Shown here piece after piece: positions 46,058 through 54,314 of a DNA stretch of 64,000 nucleotides. A model generated the notes under the pieces. The model was not told the origin of the DNA. It ran no database searches and was given only the letters and a program-made list of their open reading frames with translations. A program made the translations under genes and the position numbers. Each line of letters starts with the position of its first letter. Positions within the stretch are counted from its first letter, which is position 1. This DNA is from Deltaproteobacteria bacterium (GTDB lineage: Bacteria; JAMCPX01): positions 1-64,000 of the forward strand of contig JAMCPX010000039.1 of assembly GCA_023382265.1 (NCBI GenBank), in the 5' to 3' direction.

Positions 46058-47230
46058 TTATAGCATTGACTTTATGAACCCGTCTATTTTCTCACAAGCC
46101 TTTTCAAGCAGTTCTTCTTTATTTGTTACAGACATTCTGAAGTATCCTTCTCCCGATTTTCCGAAGCCGATACCAGGAGATACAACAACACCAGTTTGCT
46201 GTAACAGCTTCATCGTGAACGAGGTTGAGTCTATGCAGTCCGGCAGCTTTGTCCATATATAAAATGTAGCTGAATTATTGAACGGCTTGAGCCCTGATTT
46301 TATTAATTTAGTGGTAACCATATCCACACGTCGATGATAACACTCCCTCAATGGTTCTGATAATGCATCCCCAAGGGTTAATGCCTTTATTCCTGCCCAT
46401 TGAACAGCTTGGAACACGCCCGAATCTATGTTCGTTTTTATTTTCCCAAGCCCTGCAATAAGTTCATCATTGCCGCACGCAAACCCTATACGCCATCCTG
46501 TCATGCTGAATGTTTTTGACAGGGAATGGAATTCTATAGCCACATCCATAGCACCTGGATACTCAAGTATAGAGTGGGTCTTCTCTTTAAAATACATTTC
46601 GGAATATGCAGCATCATGGGCAACAATAATATTATGGACCTTCGCAAACTCTATTATCTTCTTAAAAAAGGTGTGATCTGCAACTGCAGACGTCGGATTG
46701 TTGGGATAGTTTATAAATAACAATTTTGTCTTTTTTAATACACGTTCGGGTATACTGTTGAGGTCCGGCAGGAAACGGTTTTTTTCAATAAGCGGTAACG
46801 GATACGGATTACCCCCTGCAAATATTGTTGAAGCAAAATAAACAGGATAGCCTGGCTCTGTGTACAATACCACATCACCGGGATTAACAAACGCAATAGG
46901 GAAATGTGCTATACCTTCTTTTGAGCCTATCAATGAAAGTATTTGTTTTTTATAATCAAGTTTCACATTGAATCTTTTATAAAACCATTCTGCTGCCACT
47001 TCCCTGAATCTATCCATGCCAGAATAGGATGGATAGATATGGTTTGCGGGATCTTCCGAGGCAATTTTAAGTGCTTCAACGATATCTTTTGATGTCGGGA
47101 TATCCGGATCCCCGACACCGAGGTCTATGACTTCCTTACCGCTCTTTATATATTCCGATTTGAGTCTATCGAGTTCTGCAAAAAGGTACGATGGTAAAAC
47201 ATATAGTCTGTCTGCGTATTTGAATGACAT
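46058..47230 (-). CDS. dapL: LL-diaminopimelate aminotransferase-type enzyme (class I PLP)
   Basis: This enzyme is expected to convert tetrahydrodipicolinate to LL-diaminopimelate in one step for lysine and peptidoglycan synthesis. The 390-residue protein has the fold-type I motifs LGVGDPDIPTS (N-terminal), IYPSYSGMDRFREVAAEW, NYPNNPTSAV, AHDAAYSEM and SLSKTFSMTGWRIGFACG with the PLP Lys near residue 237. The last block and the overall sequence resemble DapL rather than aspartate aminotransferase. Alternatives are a general alanine- or glutamate-type aminotransferase. A strong hairpin lies between this gene and the SDR upstream. RBS GCAGGAG precedes the ATG. Confidence 0.85.
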   Translation of the reverse strand: MSFKYADRLYVLPSYLFAELDRLKSEYIKSGKEVIDLGVGDPDIPTSKDIVEALKIASEDPANHIYPSYSGMDRFREVAAEWFYKRFNVKLDYKKQILSLIGSKEGIAHFPIAFVNPGDVVLYTEPGYPVYFASTIFAGGNPYPLPLIEKNRFLPDLNSIPERVLKKTKLLFINYPNNPTSAVADHTFFKKIIEFAKVHNIIVAHDAAYSEMYFKEKTHSILEYPGAMDVAIEFHSLSKTFSMTGWRIGFACGNDELIAGLGKIKTNIDSGVFQAVQWAGIKALTLGDALSEPLRECYHRRVDMVTTKLIKSGLKPFNNSATFYIWTKLPDCIDSTSFTMKLLQQTGVVVSPGIGFGKSGEGYFRMSVTNKEELLEKACEKIDGFIKSML

Positions 47231-47245
47231 AACATTCTCCTGCTT

Positions 47246-47273
47246 ATCGGGCAGGCATTACGGCCTGCCCGAT
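47246..47273. terminator. GC-rich hairpin between the SDR gene and dapL
   Basis: ATCGGGCAGGC (47246-47256) and GCCTGCCCGAT (47263-47273) are exact reverse complements with a 6-base loop (ATTACG). It lies 20 bp after the SDR stop and directly before the dapL ribosome site. No T-run follows, so it may act as attenuator, mRNA-stability element or dispersed repeat instead of a simple terminator. Confidence 0.6.
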
Positions 47274-47292
47274 ACAACTATTAACATAATCC

Positions 47293-48135
47293 CTATTCGG
47301 CTAATATTTTATCTATTTGGGATGCGATATCCTGAGGTGTCCACATACCTTCCGGCCTGGTAACACCCTCGGTCATCTTCATATAGAACTGATAAAGCTT
47401 TCTGCCTTGTACCCCAAAGATCTTGCCTGTAATGCCCTTTGCAAGGTCGGAGGATAGGAACACAACAACAGGAGATATATATTCCGGCGCAAGTTCTTTT
47501 TCCTGTCCTTGAAACATGGGAAGGTCTTCTGTGAGCCTTGTATACGCGATGGGCGCAATGGCATTTACCGTTATGCCTGCTTTCTCAAGTTCCATTGCGT
47601 CCGTTTTTGTCATAGAGTATATACCGCCTTTTGCAGCACTGTAGTTTGTTTGCCCAAAGTTTCCAAGCAGGCCCGCTATGGATGTTGTATTTATGATTTT
47701 ACCGCCCTGTCCCTGTTCTTTAAAAACCCTTGCTGCTGCCTGACTCATAGCGAATGTGCCTTTTAAATGAACCGATATAACGATATCCCATTCTGCTTCC
47801 GACATTTTCAATAATGTTTTATCTCGCAGTATACCGGCGTTATTAACGAGTATGTCGAGTCTACCAAAAGCATCAACGGCTGTTTTTACTATCTTTGCTG
47901 CACCTTCAATTGTTGCAACAGAATCATAATTTGCAGCAGCCTTACCACCCATCTTTTTGATCTCGTCTACTACCGTGTCGGCAAAATTCGTTGAAGTTCC
48001 CGACCCGTCTCTTGTGCCGCCGAGATCGTTTACAACAACCTTTGCCCCTTCTTTTGCAAGTGCAATGGCGTGCGACTTACCTATACCATTACCTGCACCC
48101 GTTACTATAGCTGCCTTTCCATCCAAAAGCCCCAT
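47293..48135 (-). CDS. Short-chain dehydrogenase/reductase, 3-hydroxyacyl-CoA dehydrogenase-like
   Basis: This 280-residue NAD(P)-dependent oxidoreductase has the nucleotide-binding loop TGAGNGIG (12-19), NDLGG, and NNAG in DILVNNAGIL. The catalytic Ser (TTSIAG, about 151) and Tyr/Lys are in NYSAAKGG (about 164-168). The sequence resembles the dehydrogenase domain of peroxisomal multifunctional enzyme 2 (HSD17B4-like), which acts on 3-hydroxyacyl-CoA. The long insertion after NDLGG (GTRDGSGTSTN) is typical of that group. The RBS is AAGGAGG. Substrate chain length is unknown. Confidence 0.86.
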   Translation of the reverse strand: MGLLDGKAAIVTGAGNGIGKSHAIALAKEGAKVVVNDLGGTRDGSGTSTNFADTVVDEIKKMGGKAAANYDSVATIEGAAKIVKTAVDAFGRLDILVNNAGILRDKTLLKMSEAEWDIVISVHLKGTFAMSQAAARVFKEQGQGGKIINTTSIAGLLGNFGQTNYSAAKGGIYSMTKTDAMELEKAGITVNAIAPIAYTRLTEDLPMFQGQEKELAPEYISPVVVFLSSDLAKGITGKIFGVQGRKLYQFYMKMTEGVTRPEGMWTPQDIASQIDKILAE

Positions 48136-48200
48136 AAAGCTACCTCCTTAAAATTTTGATAGATAAATCAATAAAGTCAATTGTTTGTTATGTCAATAAA

Positions 48201-48229
48201 TTGATAATGTATTGTTGAATATTTAGTAT
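48201..48229 (+). promoter_or_regulatory. Possible promoter for the alpha/beta hydrolase
   Basis: TTGATA (48201-48206) and TAGTAT (48224-48229) are separated by 17 bp and lie 65 bp before the ATG at 48294. Both hexamers are moderate matches. Confidence 0.4.
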
Positions 48230-48293
48230 AGTTAAACCTTTTTAGACCTTCTTCTTATTGTGCGATGCATAAAAATATGTTCTATTAAGTTTT

Positions 48294-49361
48294 ATGATTT
48301 ATCTGGCATTTTTATTTGCTGCTGTAGTATTGTTATTTGCATACACGCGAATCCTTTCAAAAAAATATGCAATCAAGACAATGTCCGATGAGATACATTT
48401 TATAAGTACATCGGATGATATAAAAATCGCGATTTTCAGGTACGTACCCAAAGGCGAACATACTCATAAAAAGCCGGTAATATTGTGTCATGGACTTGGG
48501 GCTAATATGCATAACTTTGATATAAGCGGAGGGTATTCATTAGCCCGGCACCTTTCAGAAGCCGGATACGATAGCTGGATATTGAATTTAAGGGGTGCGA
48601 ATGTAAAAGGCATCATAGAGTATGATAACTGGGATTTTAGTTATGACGATTACTTAAAAAAGGATATTCCAGCTGCTGTTAAATATGTTCTTAATAAGAC
48701 AGCAGAGGATAGGGTGTGCTGGGTAGGACACTCAATGGGAGGCATGTTATTGCATGCATTCCTTGTTACCGGTGGTGAGCAATTTGTAAAGGCAGGAGTT
48801 ACGCTTGGTTCGCCTGCCGCATTTAACAACGCAAGGTCACATCTTGTAAAATTGATACGATTAAGGCTATTGATGAAACTTACCGTAAAGCTGCGATTTG
48901 ATTCGTTTGCAAAACTCATCTCGCCTCTTACCGGTATACTTAATAGCTCGTTTGTAAAGTTTCAGATGAATGTAAAAAATGTTGATTATAACATCATCCG
49001 CACTGCTCAGTACAATGCTATAACACCGTTATCCACAAAGCTTCTCTTTCAGTTCGCATCATGGCTTAAACAAGGAGATATAAAGCTTTCAGACGGCACA
49101 AATGTAACAGCAAACCTTGATAAAGTTTCCATACCCATGCTCGTTATCTCCGGTGCAGAAGATATGATTGCACCTGTGAAAGATACCGTATTGGCTTATG
49201 AAAAATTCGCATCGGTTGATAAATCGTATATCGAACTTTCAAAATCTGATAAATTTTCTGCAGATTATGGACACATAGATATGGTTTTCGGCAAAAACGC
49301 TCCCAAAGAGGTTTATCCGGTAATAAGAAACTGGCTTGATTCAATAAATCAGTCCGGATAA
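48294..49361 (+). CDS. Membrane-anchored alpha/beta hydrolase (lipase/esterase-like)
   Basis: This 355-residue protein starts with one membrane segment (residues 2-18, YLAFLFAAVVLLFAYT). The alpha/beta-hydrolase core begins with ILCHGLGANMHNFD (oxyanion region). The nucleophile elbow CWVGHSMGGML (Ser near residue 147) is intact, with an acidic residue in SGAEDMIAPVKD and His in YGHIDMVFG completing the triad. Similar proteins act on lipid esters, polyhydroxyalkanoates or acyl-CoA-derived compounds, so the substrate is open. The gene is alone on its strand, divergent from the SDR gene. The ribosome site is weak. Confidence 0.83.
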   Translation: MIYLAFLFAAVVLLFAYTRILSKKYAIKTMSDEIHFISTSDDIKIAIFRYVPKGEHTHKKPVILCHGLGANMHNFDISGGYSLARHLSEAGYDSWILNLRGANVKGIIEYDNWDFSYDDYLKKDIPAAVKYVLNKTAEDRVCWVGHSMGGMLLHAFLVTGGEQFVKAGVTLGSPAAFNNARSHLVKLIRLRLLMKLTVKLRFDSFAKLISPLTGILNSSFVKFQMNVKNVDYNIIRTAQYNAITPLSTKLLFQFASWLKQGDIKLSDGTNVTANLDKVSIPMLVISGAEDMIAPVKDTVLAYEKFASVDKSYIELSKSDKFSADYGHIDMVFGKNAPKEVYPVIRNWLDSINQSG

Positions 49362-49418
49362 GATCCCGGATGAGCAAACGTCCTTCCATGTTGCACTTTT
49401 TTGTCCGTATCTTTATCC

Positions 49419-50834
49419 TCAACCCTTTGGAATCAATGAAAGTGTGTATTCCCATGCCTTGATGGTTTTATCGAGTGCCTCTTTGTCATGCTGCATGCAG
49501 GTGTACATCCTTGAGCCTGCAAGGGTAAAGATCCCCTGATCGATTATCACCATTTGATAGTCCTGGGCAATATGTCTCCGTGTCATAACCTCATTGAAGA
49601 CATCCGGATTATGAACGCTTACCGATAGCATGCCGGTTGTTTCATAGTGTATGATAGGACCAAAGTTAAATGCGAAAAACGGCAGGTCCTCCCTTGTGGA
49701 GAACAGAGTGTTCATCTCTTTTGTCAGTTTATCAGCATAGTCTGCTGCTTTCTGAACAGCATCGTTTTCTTCCATGAGTTTTAACGTATAATAACACGCG
49801 GCTGTTGATATCGGGTTTGCCGATAGGGTTCCTCCGATGTATGCCTTTTGACCTATACTGCCCACGCCCGAGCATATAGCCATAATGTCCTTTCTCCCGC
49901 CTATACCACCTGCTGCAGGATAGCCGTGTGCTATGATCTTCCCGAACACAACAATATCGGCATTAACATTGAAATATTTTTGTGCACCTGCCAGGCCAAG
50001 TCTGAACCCTGTAACAACCTCGTCAAAGATTAACAGTGCACCGTACACATCACACAGCTTTCTGATGGCATTGTTCCAGTCCGGGTGTACCGGGTGTGTG
50101 CCCGACTCACCGCCGATAGGCTCTACAATTACCGCTGCAATGCCGCCTTTGTTTTTATTTTCCTCAAATGCGGTCTTTAATCCTTCAAAATCATTGGGAA
50201 ATACATCTACCATGTTGTTGAAACAATCGGAAGGTATGCCTGCTGATTCAAGCTGGCCTGCACCGGGCACATGTAGTGAGTATACAACCTGGTCGCTCCA
50301 TCCGTGATAGCTGCCTCCGATCTTGATAATTTTGTCCTTCTGGGTGTATATCCGTGCAATACGCAGTGCCGCCATCACGCTTTCCGTACCCGACTGCAGG
50401 AACCTTACCATCTCGACGTTGGGCACGTGCTTTATAACTTCCTGTGCAGCGAGTATCTCGTACTCTGACGTGCATCCGGTAGAAGGACCCTTTTCTTTTA
50501 TGATGTCTATGATCTTGTTATCAAGAGGATCATAATGATGTCCGAGTATAATCGGCGCTCCGGACATCAGATAATCAACGTATTCGTTACCGTCTATGTC
50601 CCACATCTTGTAGCCCTTTGCCCCGTCCATAGTGATAGGGAAGGGCTTTTCAAGGCTGAGGTTATGCTCAACGCCTCCCGGGATTACTTCCTTTGCCTTC
50701 TCATACAATGCGGCTGACCTGCCGTGTTGTGCATAATAACGTTCCTTAATTTTTGATAAAGTGCCCTCTGGTATGGGATGTGTTGGTGTATCAACAATGT
50801 GTTTTAGCCTGTCAATAATCTCCTGATATTCCAT
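49419..50834 (-). CDS. Class III PLP aminotransferase, glutamate-1-semialdehyde aminomutase-like
   Basis: This 471-residue enzyme has the class III fold: VIPGGVEHNLSLEKPFPITM, GYKMWDIDGNEYVDYLMSGA, ESVMAALRIARIYT, IFDEVVTGFRLGLAGAQKYF and the PLP Lys in VFGKIIAHGYPAAGG (near residue 296). It resembles HemL but is about 40 residues longer and lacks the usual HemL opening GGVNSPVRAF, so a different amino compound is likely. There are no heme genes nearby. It is monocistronic, with RBS AGGAGG before the ATG. Confidence 0.85.
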   Translation of the reverse strand: MEYQEIIDRLKHIVDTPTHPIPEGTLSKIKERYYAQHGRSAALYEKAKEVIPGGVEHNLSLEKPFPITMDGAKGYKMWDIDGNEYVDYLMSGAPIILGHHYDPLDNKIIDIIKEKGPSTGCTSEYEILAAQEVIKHVPNVEMVRFLQSGTESVMAALRIARIYTQKDKIIKIGGSYHGWSDQVVYSLHVPGAGQLESAGIPSDCFNNMVDVFPNDFEGLKTAFEENKNKGGIAAVIVEPIGGESGTHPVHPDWNNAIRKLCDVYGALLIFDEVVTGFRLGLAGAQKYFNVNADIVVFGKIIAHGYPAAGGIGGRKDIMAICSGVGSIGQKAYIGGTLSANPISTAACYYTLKLMEENDAVQKAADYADKLTKEMNTLFSTREDLPFFAFNFGPIIHYETTGMLSVSVHNPDVFNEVMTRRHIAQDYQMVIIDQGIFTLAGSRMYTCMQHDKEALDKTIKAWEYTLSLIPKG

Positions 50835-51290
50835 TTAATACCTCCTGAGACATCATTTATATACACTTCATAAAACCATTTATCCGAAAAATGCAATAAG
50901 AAGATAGAGACGTACTGTATATAGCTCTACTGATGAATTCCTCAATATTTTCAATCGCCATGCACACCATCAATTCTCAATCCAGCATCCATGAATCTGA
51001 GCAGATGACAGGCTTGATAGGGAATTCAGAATCTCAAATTTTCCTTGTATCCGGTTAGCCCTTCTTATTTATATCGGAGTAATAGAAACAGTACATCTGC
51101 CCTGTCAATTATATATATCCACATACGGTATAAAGATCCAAGATAAGCTCTAAGTGTGGCACTTGCCGGTTGAATGTAGTTTAGTTAATAAAATTAGTTT
51201 GAATAAGATAGAGCAAAGAAATTTTAAATACGAAATCTGATAAATTTACGATTTTACTTTAGAGCGACCGTAAAAAGGAGACCAATCATT
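50835..51290. other. Gene-free stretch upstream of the class III aminotransferase
   Basis: About 456 bases without a frame I can support on either strand. I see no repeat, tRNA or clear promoter, apart from a good ribosome site (AAAGGAG) at the right end that belongs to the SDR fragment. Confidence 0.4.
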
Positions 51291-51398
51291 ATGGAACTTG
51301 GTTTAAATGGTAAAGTAATACTTATAACAGGGGCAAGCAAGGGTATTGGAGCAGCCATTGCCACTGCTCTTGCATATCATGGTGCAGCAGTGATTTGA
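51291..51398 (+). pseudogene. Truncated short-chain dehydrogenase (N-terminal end only)
   Basis: A well-placed AAAGGAG ribosome site is followed by a 35-codon frame that starts [20 protein letters not shown] and ends at a TGA (51396-51398) after GAAVI. This is the first beta-alpha unit of an SDR Rossmann fold with its TGASKGIG loop. The rest of the enzyme is missing, and the sequence after the stop is unrelated. It is a truncated gene, probably left by a deletion that joined it to the following fragment. Confidence 0.75.
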
Positions 51399-51749
51399 AG
51401 GATTTTGCCCTTAACTGTTACTTCGGCAAAATACTTCTTTACAATCCAAGTTCCCAGAGTTTTAATGAAATTTCTTTATATTCTGTAATACTGCAACCCG
51501 GTATTCTTGCAAGTACATGTGAACCGATATGGAATACCAATTCAAGTGCTCAGCGGAGATAAAATTGTACTTTATCCGGCTATTACGTCTGCCATCTTGC
51601 CGTGCGATGCTTATGGCCAAGCTGTGGATCCCTTAAGCTATGTATGGACTATAGGTGGTGTACCCATGTTTACCGGTTCGACTGCTGTATGGGATTCACC
51701 TGGGATACATAGGAATTACACAGTAAGTGTAGCGGCAAGAGCATTATAA
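51399..51749 (+). pseudogene. Fragment of a PKD/Ig-like repeat surface protein
   Basis: From a TAA at 51486, an open frame to 51749 includes LSGDKIVLYPAITSAILPCD, then AYGQAVDPLSYVWTIGG and WDSPGIHRNYTVSVAARAL. The pattern D-A-Y-G-Q...L-S-Y-x-W-x-x-x-G...Y-T-V-S-V is typical of PKD/Ig-like domains of cell-surface proteins. There is no start with a ribosome site and no signal peptide, so it is a 3' remnant fused next to the SDR fragment. The domain call is by pattern only. Confidence 0.4.
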
Positions 51750-51774
51750 AAACCGGACATTTTAATCTCAAAAA

Positions 51775-51847
<73 letters not shown>

Positions 51848-52028
51848 AGTAGATATCTATTATGTAGAAGAACGATTATAGTCAAGTTTTTTCTATCAGT
51901 CTCGGTTAATCAAAAAAACGAAATATTGATAATAAATCTGATTTAAAGAAGGGTATTGAGAGCAAACATATTCAATGAATACCTCGTGTAGGTAAAACGA
52001 GGTTCTTAGCAGATAACTTATAAATCCG

Positions 52029-52406
52029 CTATTTTATATTGAGGTATGTTTTTACAGTTTCAAGTACTTGTGATCCTGAGATAGGTTTGGTTACATAAGT
52101 ATTTGCACCCAATGCCATAGCGCGATCTTTATCTTCCTGCGCGCCCTCTGTTGTAATAATAATGATGGGTGTTTCTTTGTAAGTAGGGTCCTTTCTTACA
52201 AGGCTTACAAGTTTTAATCCATCCATTACAGGCATATTAATATCCGTTATTATGATATTAAAAGAATCTTGCGAGAGTTTTTTTAAGCCATCAACTCCAT
52301 CACTTGCTTCCACTATTCTTGAATTTTTAAGCCTCTTAAGTGCAAATGATATGAGTTGCCTCATTGTTGGCGAATCTTCAACGATTAAGATTTTATACTC
52401 TTCCAT
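52029..52406 (-). CDS. Single-domain response regulator (CheY-like receiver)
   Basis: This 125-residue receiver has the acidic pair E10-D11 (IVEDSPTMR), phospho-acceptor D55 (ITDINMPVMDG), T84-T85 in IIITT and K in VTKPIS. There is no output domain. The DSPTMRQ opening and MDGL resemble CheY-type regulators that interact with other proteins. It lies 16 bp after the GAF-domain gene on the same strand, so the two probably work together. Confidence 0.88.
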   Translation of the reverse strand: MEEYKILIVEDSPTMRQLISFALKRLKNSRIVEASDGVDGLKKLSQDSFNIIITDINMPVMDGLKLVSLVRKDPTYKETPIIIITTEGAQEDKDRAMALGANTYVTKPISGSQVLETVKTYLNIK

Positions 52407-52422
52407 GATCAGATCCCATTCT

Positions 52423-53259
52423 TTATTTTGTAAGCAGGTCTATAAAACCCTGAATAGTGGAAAGCTTTCTCTCCGACTCAGAGAAAAGCTTGGAACTAAA
52501 TATCGCCGTAGCTGCGTGCCCTGCAAGCAATGTAAACAATTCATGATCAAGCGGTGTAAAGGTTTTTTTCTGCTGTAGCAGTTTGTAAATCACTATTACT
52601 CCTATGACATGCTCTTTTATTTTTAACGGTATTGCTACCAGAGGATGTATCCAATCGATCTTTGCAGGATCCGAGATATCCTCCATGAAGTATGACTCCC
52701 CTGTCTTAGCTGCCCTACCTATAATACCCGAGCCGACATTTATCGACGGCACCTGCCCGTCGTCTATACCTTCTGATGCCATCATTTTAAGCTCGTGTGT
52801 TTTTTCATCAAGTAAAAATATACCAAATTCTTCAGCACCGACAAGGTTTATTATTATTTCAAGTATGATCTGCAGAACTTCTTTAAAATCAAGGGTTGAA
52901 TGAAGCTGATAGCTTGCTATATAAAGATTTGCAAGATTGTTGTTCTCTTCTTCTACTTCTATGTATCTTTGTGCAAAGTCTTTATTCTCATTTTCAATCT
53001 CTTTTATTCGTACGGCTATCTCTTCTTTTTCTTGTTTCAGCTCAGATATCTGCTGCATAAGTGTTTCGTACTGCTCGTTCTGAGCGGCAGGCGACTTTTT
53101 TATCGATTTATTGTCTTCTTCAAGCTGTAGTATTTTATATCTTAGCTTTTCATTCGTTTTTAAAAGCTCCTGAGTAAACTCCGCTCCCTTTTTAAATATC
53201 TGTAAAAACTCTTCAGCTCTATCAAAAATATTTCGTTCCTTCTCTTCTTTTTTGTCCAT
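52423..53259 (-). CDS. Coiled-coil GAF-domain protein
   Basis: This 278-residue soluble protein has a long N-terminal coiled coil (about 10-115, rich in Glu, Lys and Gln). A GAF domain follows (about 120-265, YIASYQLHSTLDFKEVLQII, EEFGIFLLDEKTHELKM, DWIHPLVAIPLKIKEHVIGV). There is no kinase, cyclase or phosphodiesterase domain, so it probably senses a small molecule and signals by protein contact. It is followed by a receiver-domain gene after 16 bp. The ligand is unknown. Confidence 0.85.
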   Translation of the reverse strand: MDKKEEKERNIFDRAEEFLQIFKKGAEFTQELLKTNEKLRYKILQLEEDNKSIKKSPAAQNEQYETLMQQISELKQEKEEIAVRIKEIENENKDFAQRYIEVEEENNNLANLYIASYQLHSTLDFKEVLQIILEIIINLVGAEEFGIFLLDEKTHELKMMASEGIDDGQVPSINVGSGIIGRAAKTGESYFMEDISDPAKIDWIHPLVAIPLKIKEHVIGVIVIYKLLQQKKTFTPLDHELFTLLAGHAATAIFSSKLFSESERKLSTIQGFIDLLTK

Positions 53260-53282
53260 GGTATAACCTCTGATTTAATTAG

Positions 53283-53311
53283 TTGATATGTTACAATACA
53301 AAAAATGTCAA
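53283..53311 (-). promoter_or_regulatory. Possible promoter for the GAF/receiver pair
   Basis: On the minus strand, TTGACA (53306-53311) and TATCAA (53283-53288) are separated by 17 bp, 23 bp before the ATG at 53259. The -35 is perfect and the -10 moderate. Confidence 0.45.
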
Positions 53312-53369
53312 TAAAAGTATTTTTCTTATTATACAGATACGATGATTCTCAATTAATTCTATCCATAAT

Positions 53370-53389
53370 CCATTATGTTAACATAATGG
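53370..53389. promoter_or_regulatory. Perfect 20-bp palindrome between the GAF and beta-barrel genes
   Basis: CCATTATGTTAACATAATGG is a perfect palindrome centred on GTTAAC, between divergent genes: 111 bp from the GAF gene start and 107 bp from the beta-barrel start. It is a good candidate operator for a dimeric regulator. It matches no regulator site I can name. Confidence 0.5.
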
Positions 53390-53496
53390 GTGTGATGGGG
53401 AAGTTTACTTGCGCGATAAATGGTATTTGTGTAACACCTGACTATATATCTTTATTAACTAGACTATATGTGATACAAAAAAATAAGGAGGTAGTT

Positions 53497-54306
53497 ATGA
53501 ATAAGGTTTTCTTGTTTTTTATGGTTACGATTACGACTATTATAAGTGTATCAGTATCTGCTAATGCAAGAGTGGTTGCAGATCCCCTTGATACACACGC
53601 AAGGCTTCTAATTGGTTTAGGCACAGGCAACTGGAAACAAAATACAAATAGCGTCTCCGCATCAAATATTCACAATTCAAGTTTCTCGGGATATCTTGAA
53701 GATGATTCAGAAGGTTTATACCTTGCGTATCATGTAATGCTTGATGGCGGCGGCCTTGGTTCTGTAACATTTTCAGACGGGACAACCACAAATAAATCAT
53801 TTATCGCAGATATCAATATGGATTTTCAGGGTGTCGTATACACAACAAGAGGTTTATCCATCATGGTTGGTCCCTACTTCGGGCTGACATCGGTCGGTAT
53901 AGGTGGGGCATCAACAAGCAGCCTGTCCTTAACAAATTCATCCTTCAAAGGCGATGCAGAGGCTATAATCATATCAAGCATTGGTGCATCATTAAGGGTG
54001 CACAGTTTTATTGGTAACCATATTGAGCTAACATTACTTGGTTATTACGGGTTCTACACACCTTATTCAAATATCACCACAATTTCTGCGGATACAAATC
54101 TGTTAACTACAAACACTTCAAGCAGAACCTACGGTTTTGATAATATATCGGATATTGGCATTGGGCTGCAGCTCGGTATAAGGATTATGAGACAGGTTGG
54201 AATATTTATCGCAGGTAAATACGCAAATACTACAGCATCAAATAACGGTATGAGTATAAATATTAACTCATTAAACGGAATCATAGGACTTGGACTTTGG
54301 TTTTAA
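53497..54306 (+). CDS. Secreted outer-membrane beta-barrel-like protein
   Basis: This 269-residue protein starts at ATG 53497 because AAGGAGG lies five bases before it and a signal peptide (MNKVFLFFMVTITTIISVSV) follows; the open frame itself extends 64 codons further upstream without support. Mature residues show alternating strands (ARLLIGLGTGNWK, GLYLAYHVMLDGGG, IELTLLGYYGFYTP) and the protein ends in GLGLWF with C-terminal Phe, as in BAM-inserted barrels. No named family is recognised. It is the first gene of a plus-strand run that continues into the sugar transferase 8 bp later. Confidence 0.65.
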   Translation: MNKVFLFFMVTITTIISVSVSANARVVADPLDTHARLLIGLGTGNWKQNTNSVSASNIHNSSFSGYLEDDSEGLYLAYHVMLDGGGLGSVTFSDGTTTNKSFIADINMDFQGVVYTTRGLSIMVGPYFGLTSVGIGGASTSSLSLTNSSFKGDAEAIIISSIGASLRVHSFIGNHIELTLLGYYGFYTPYSNITTISADTNLLTTNTSSRTYGFDNISDIGIGLQLGIRIMRQVGIFIAGKYANTTASNNGMSININSLNGIIGLGLWF

Positions 54307-54314
54307 TATAGAAT

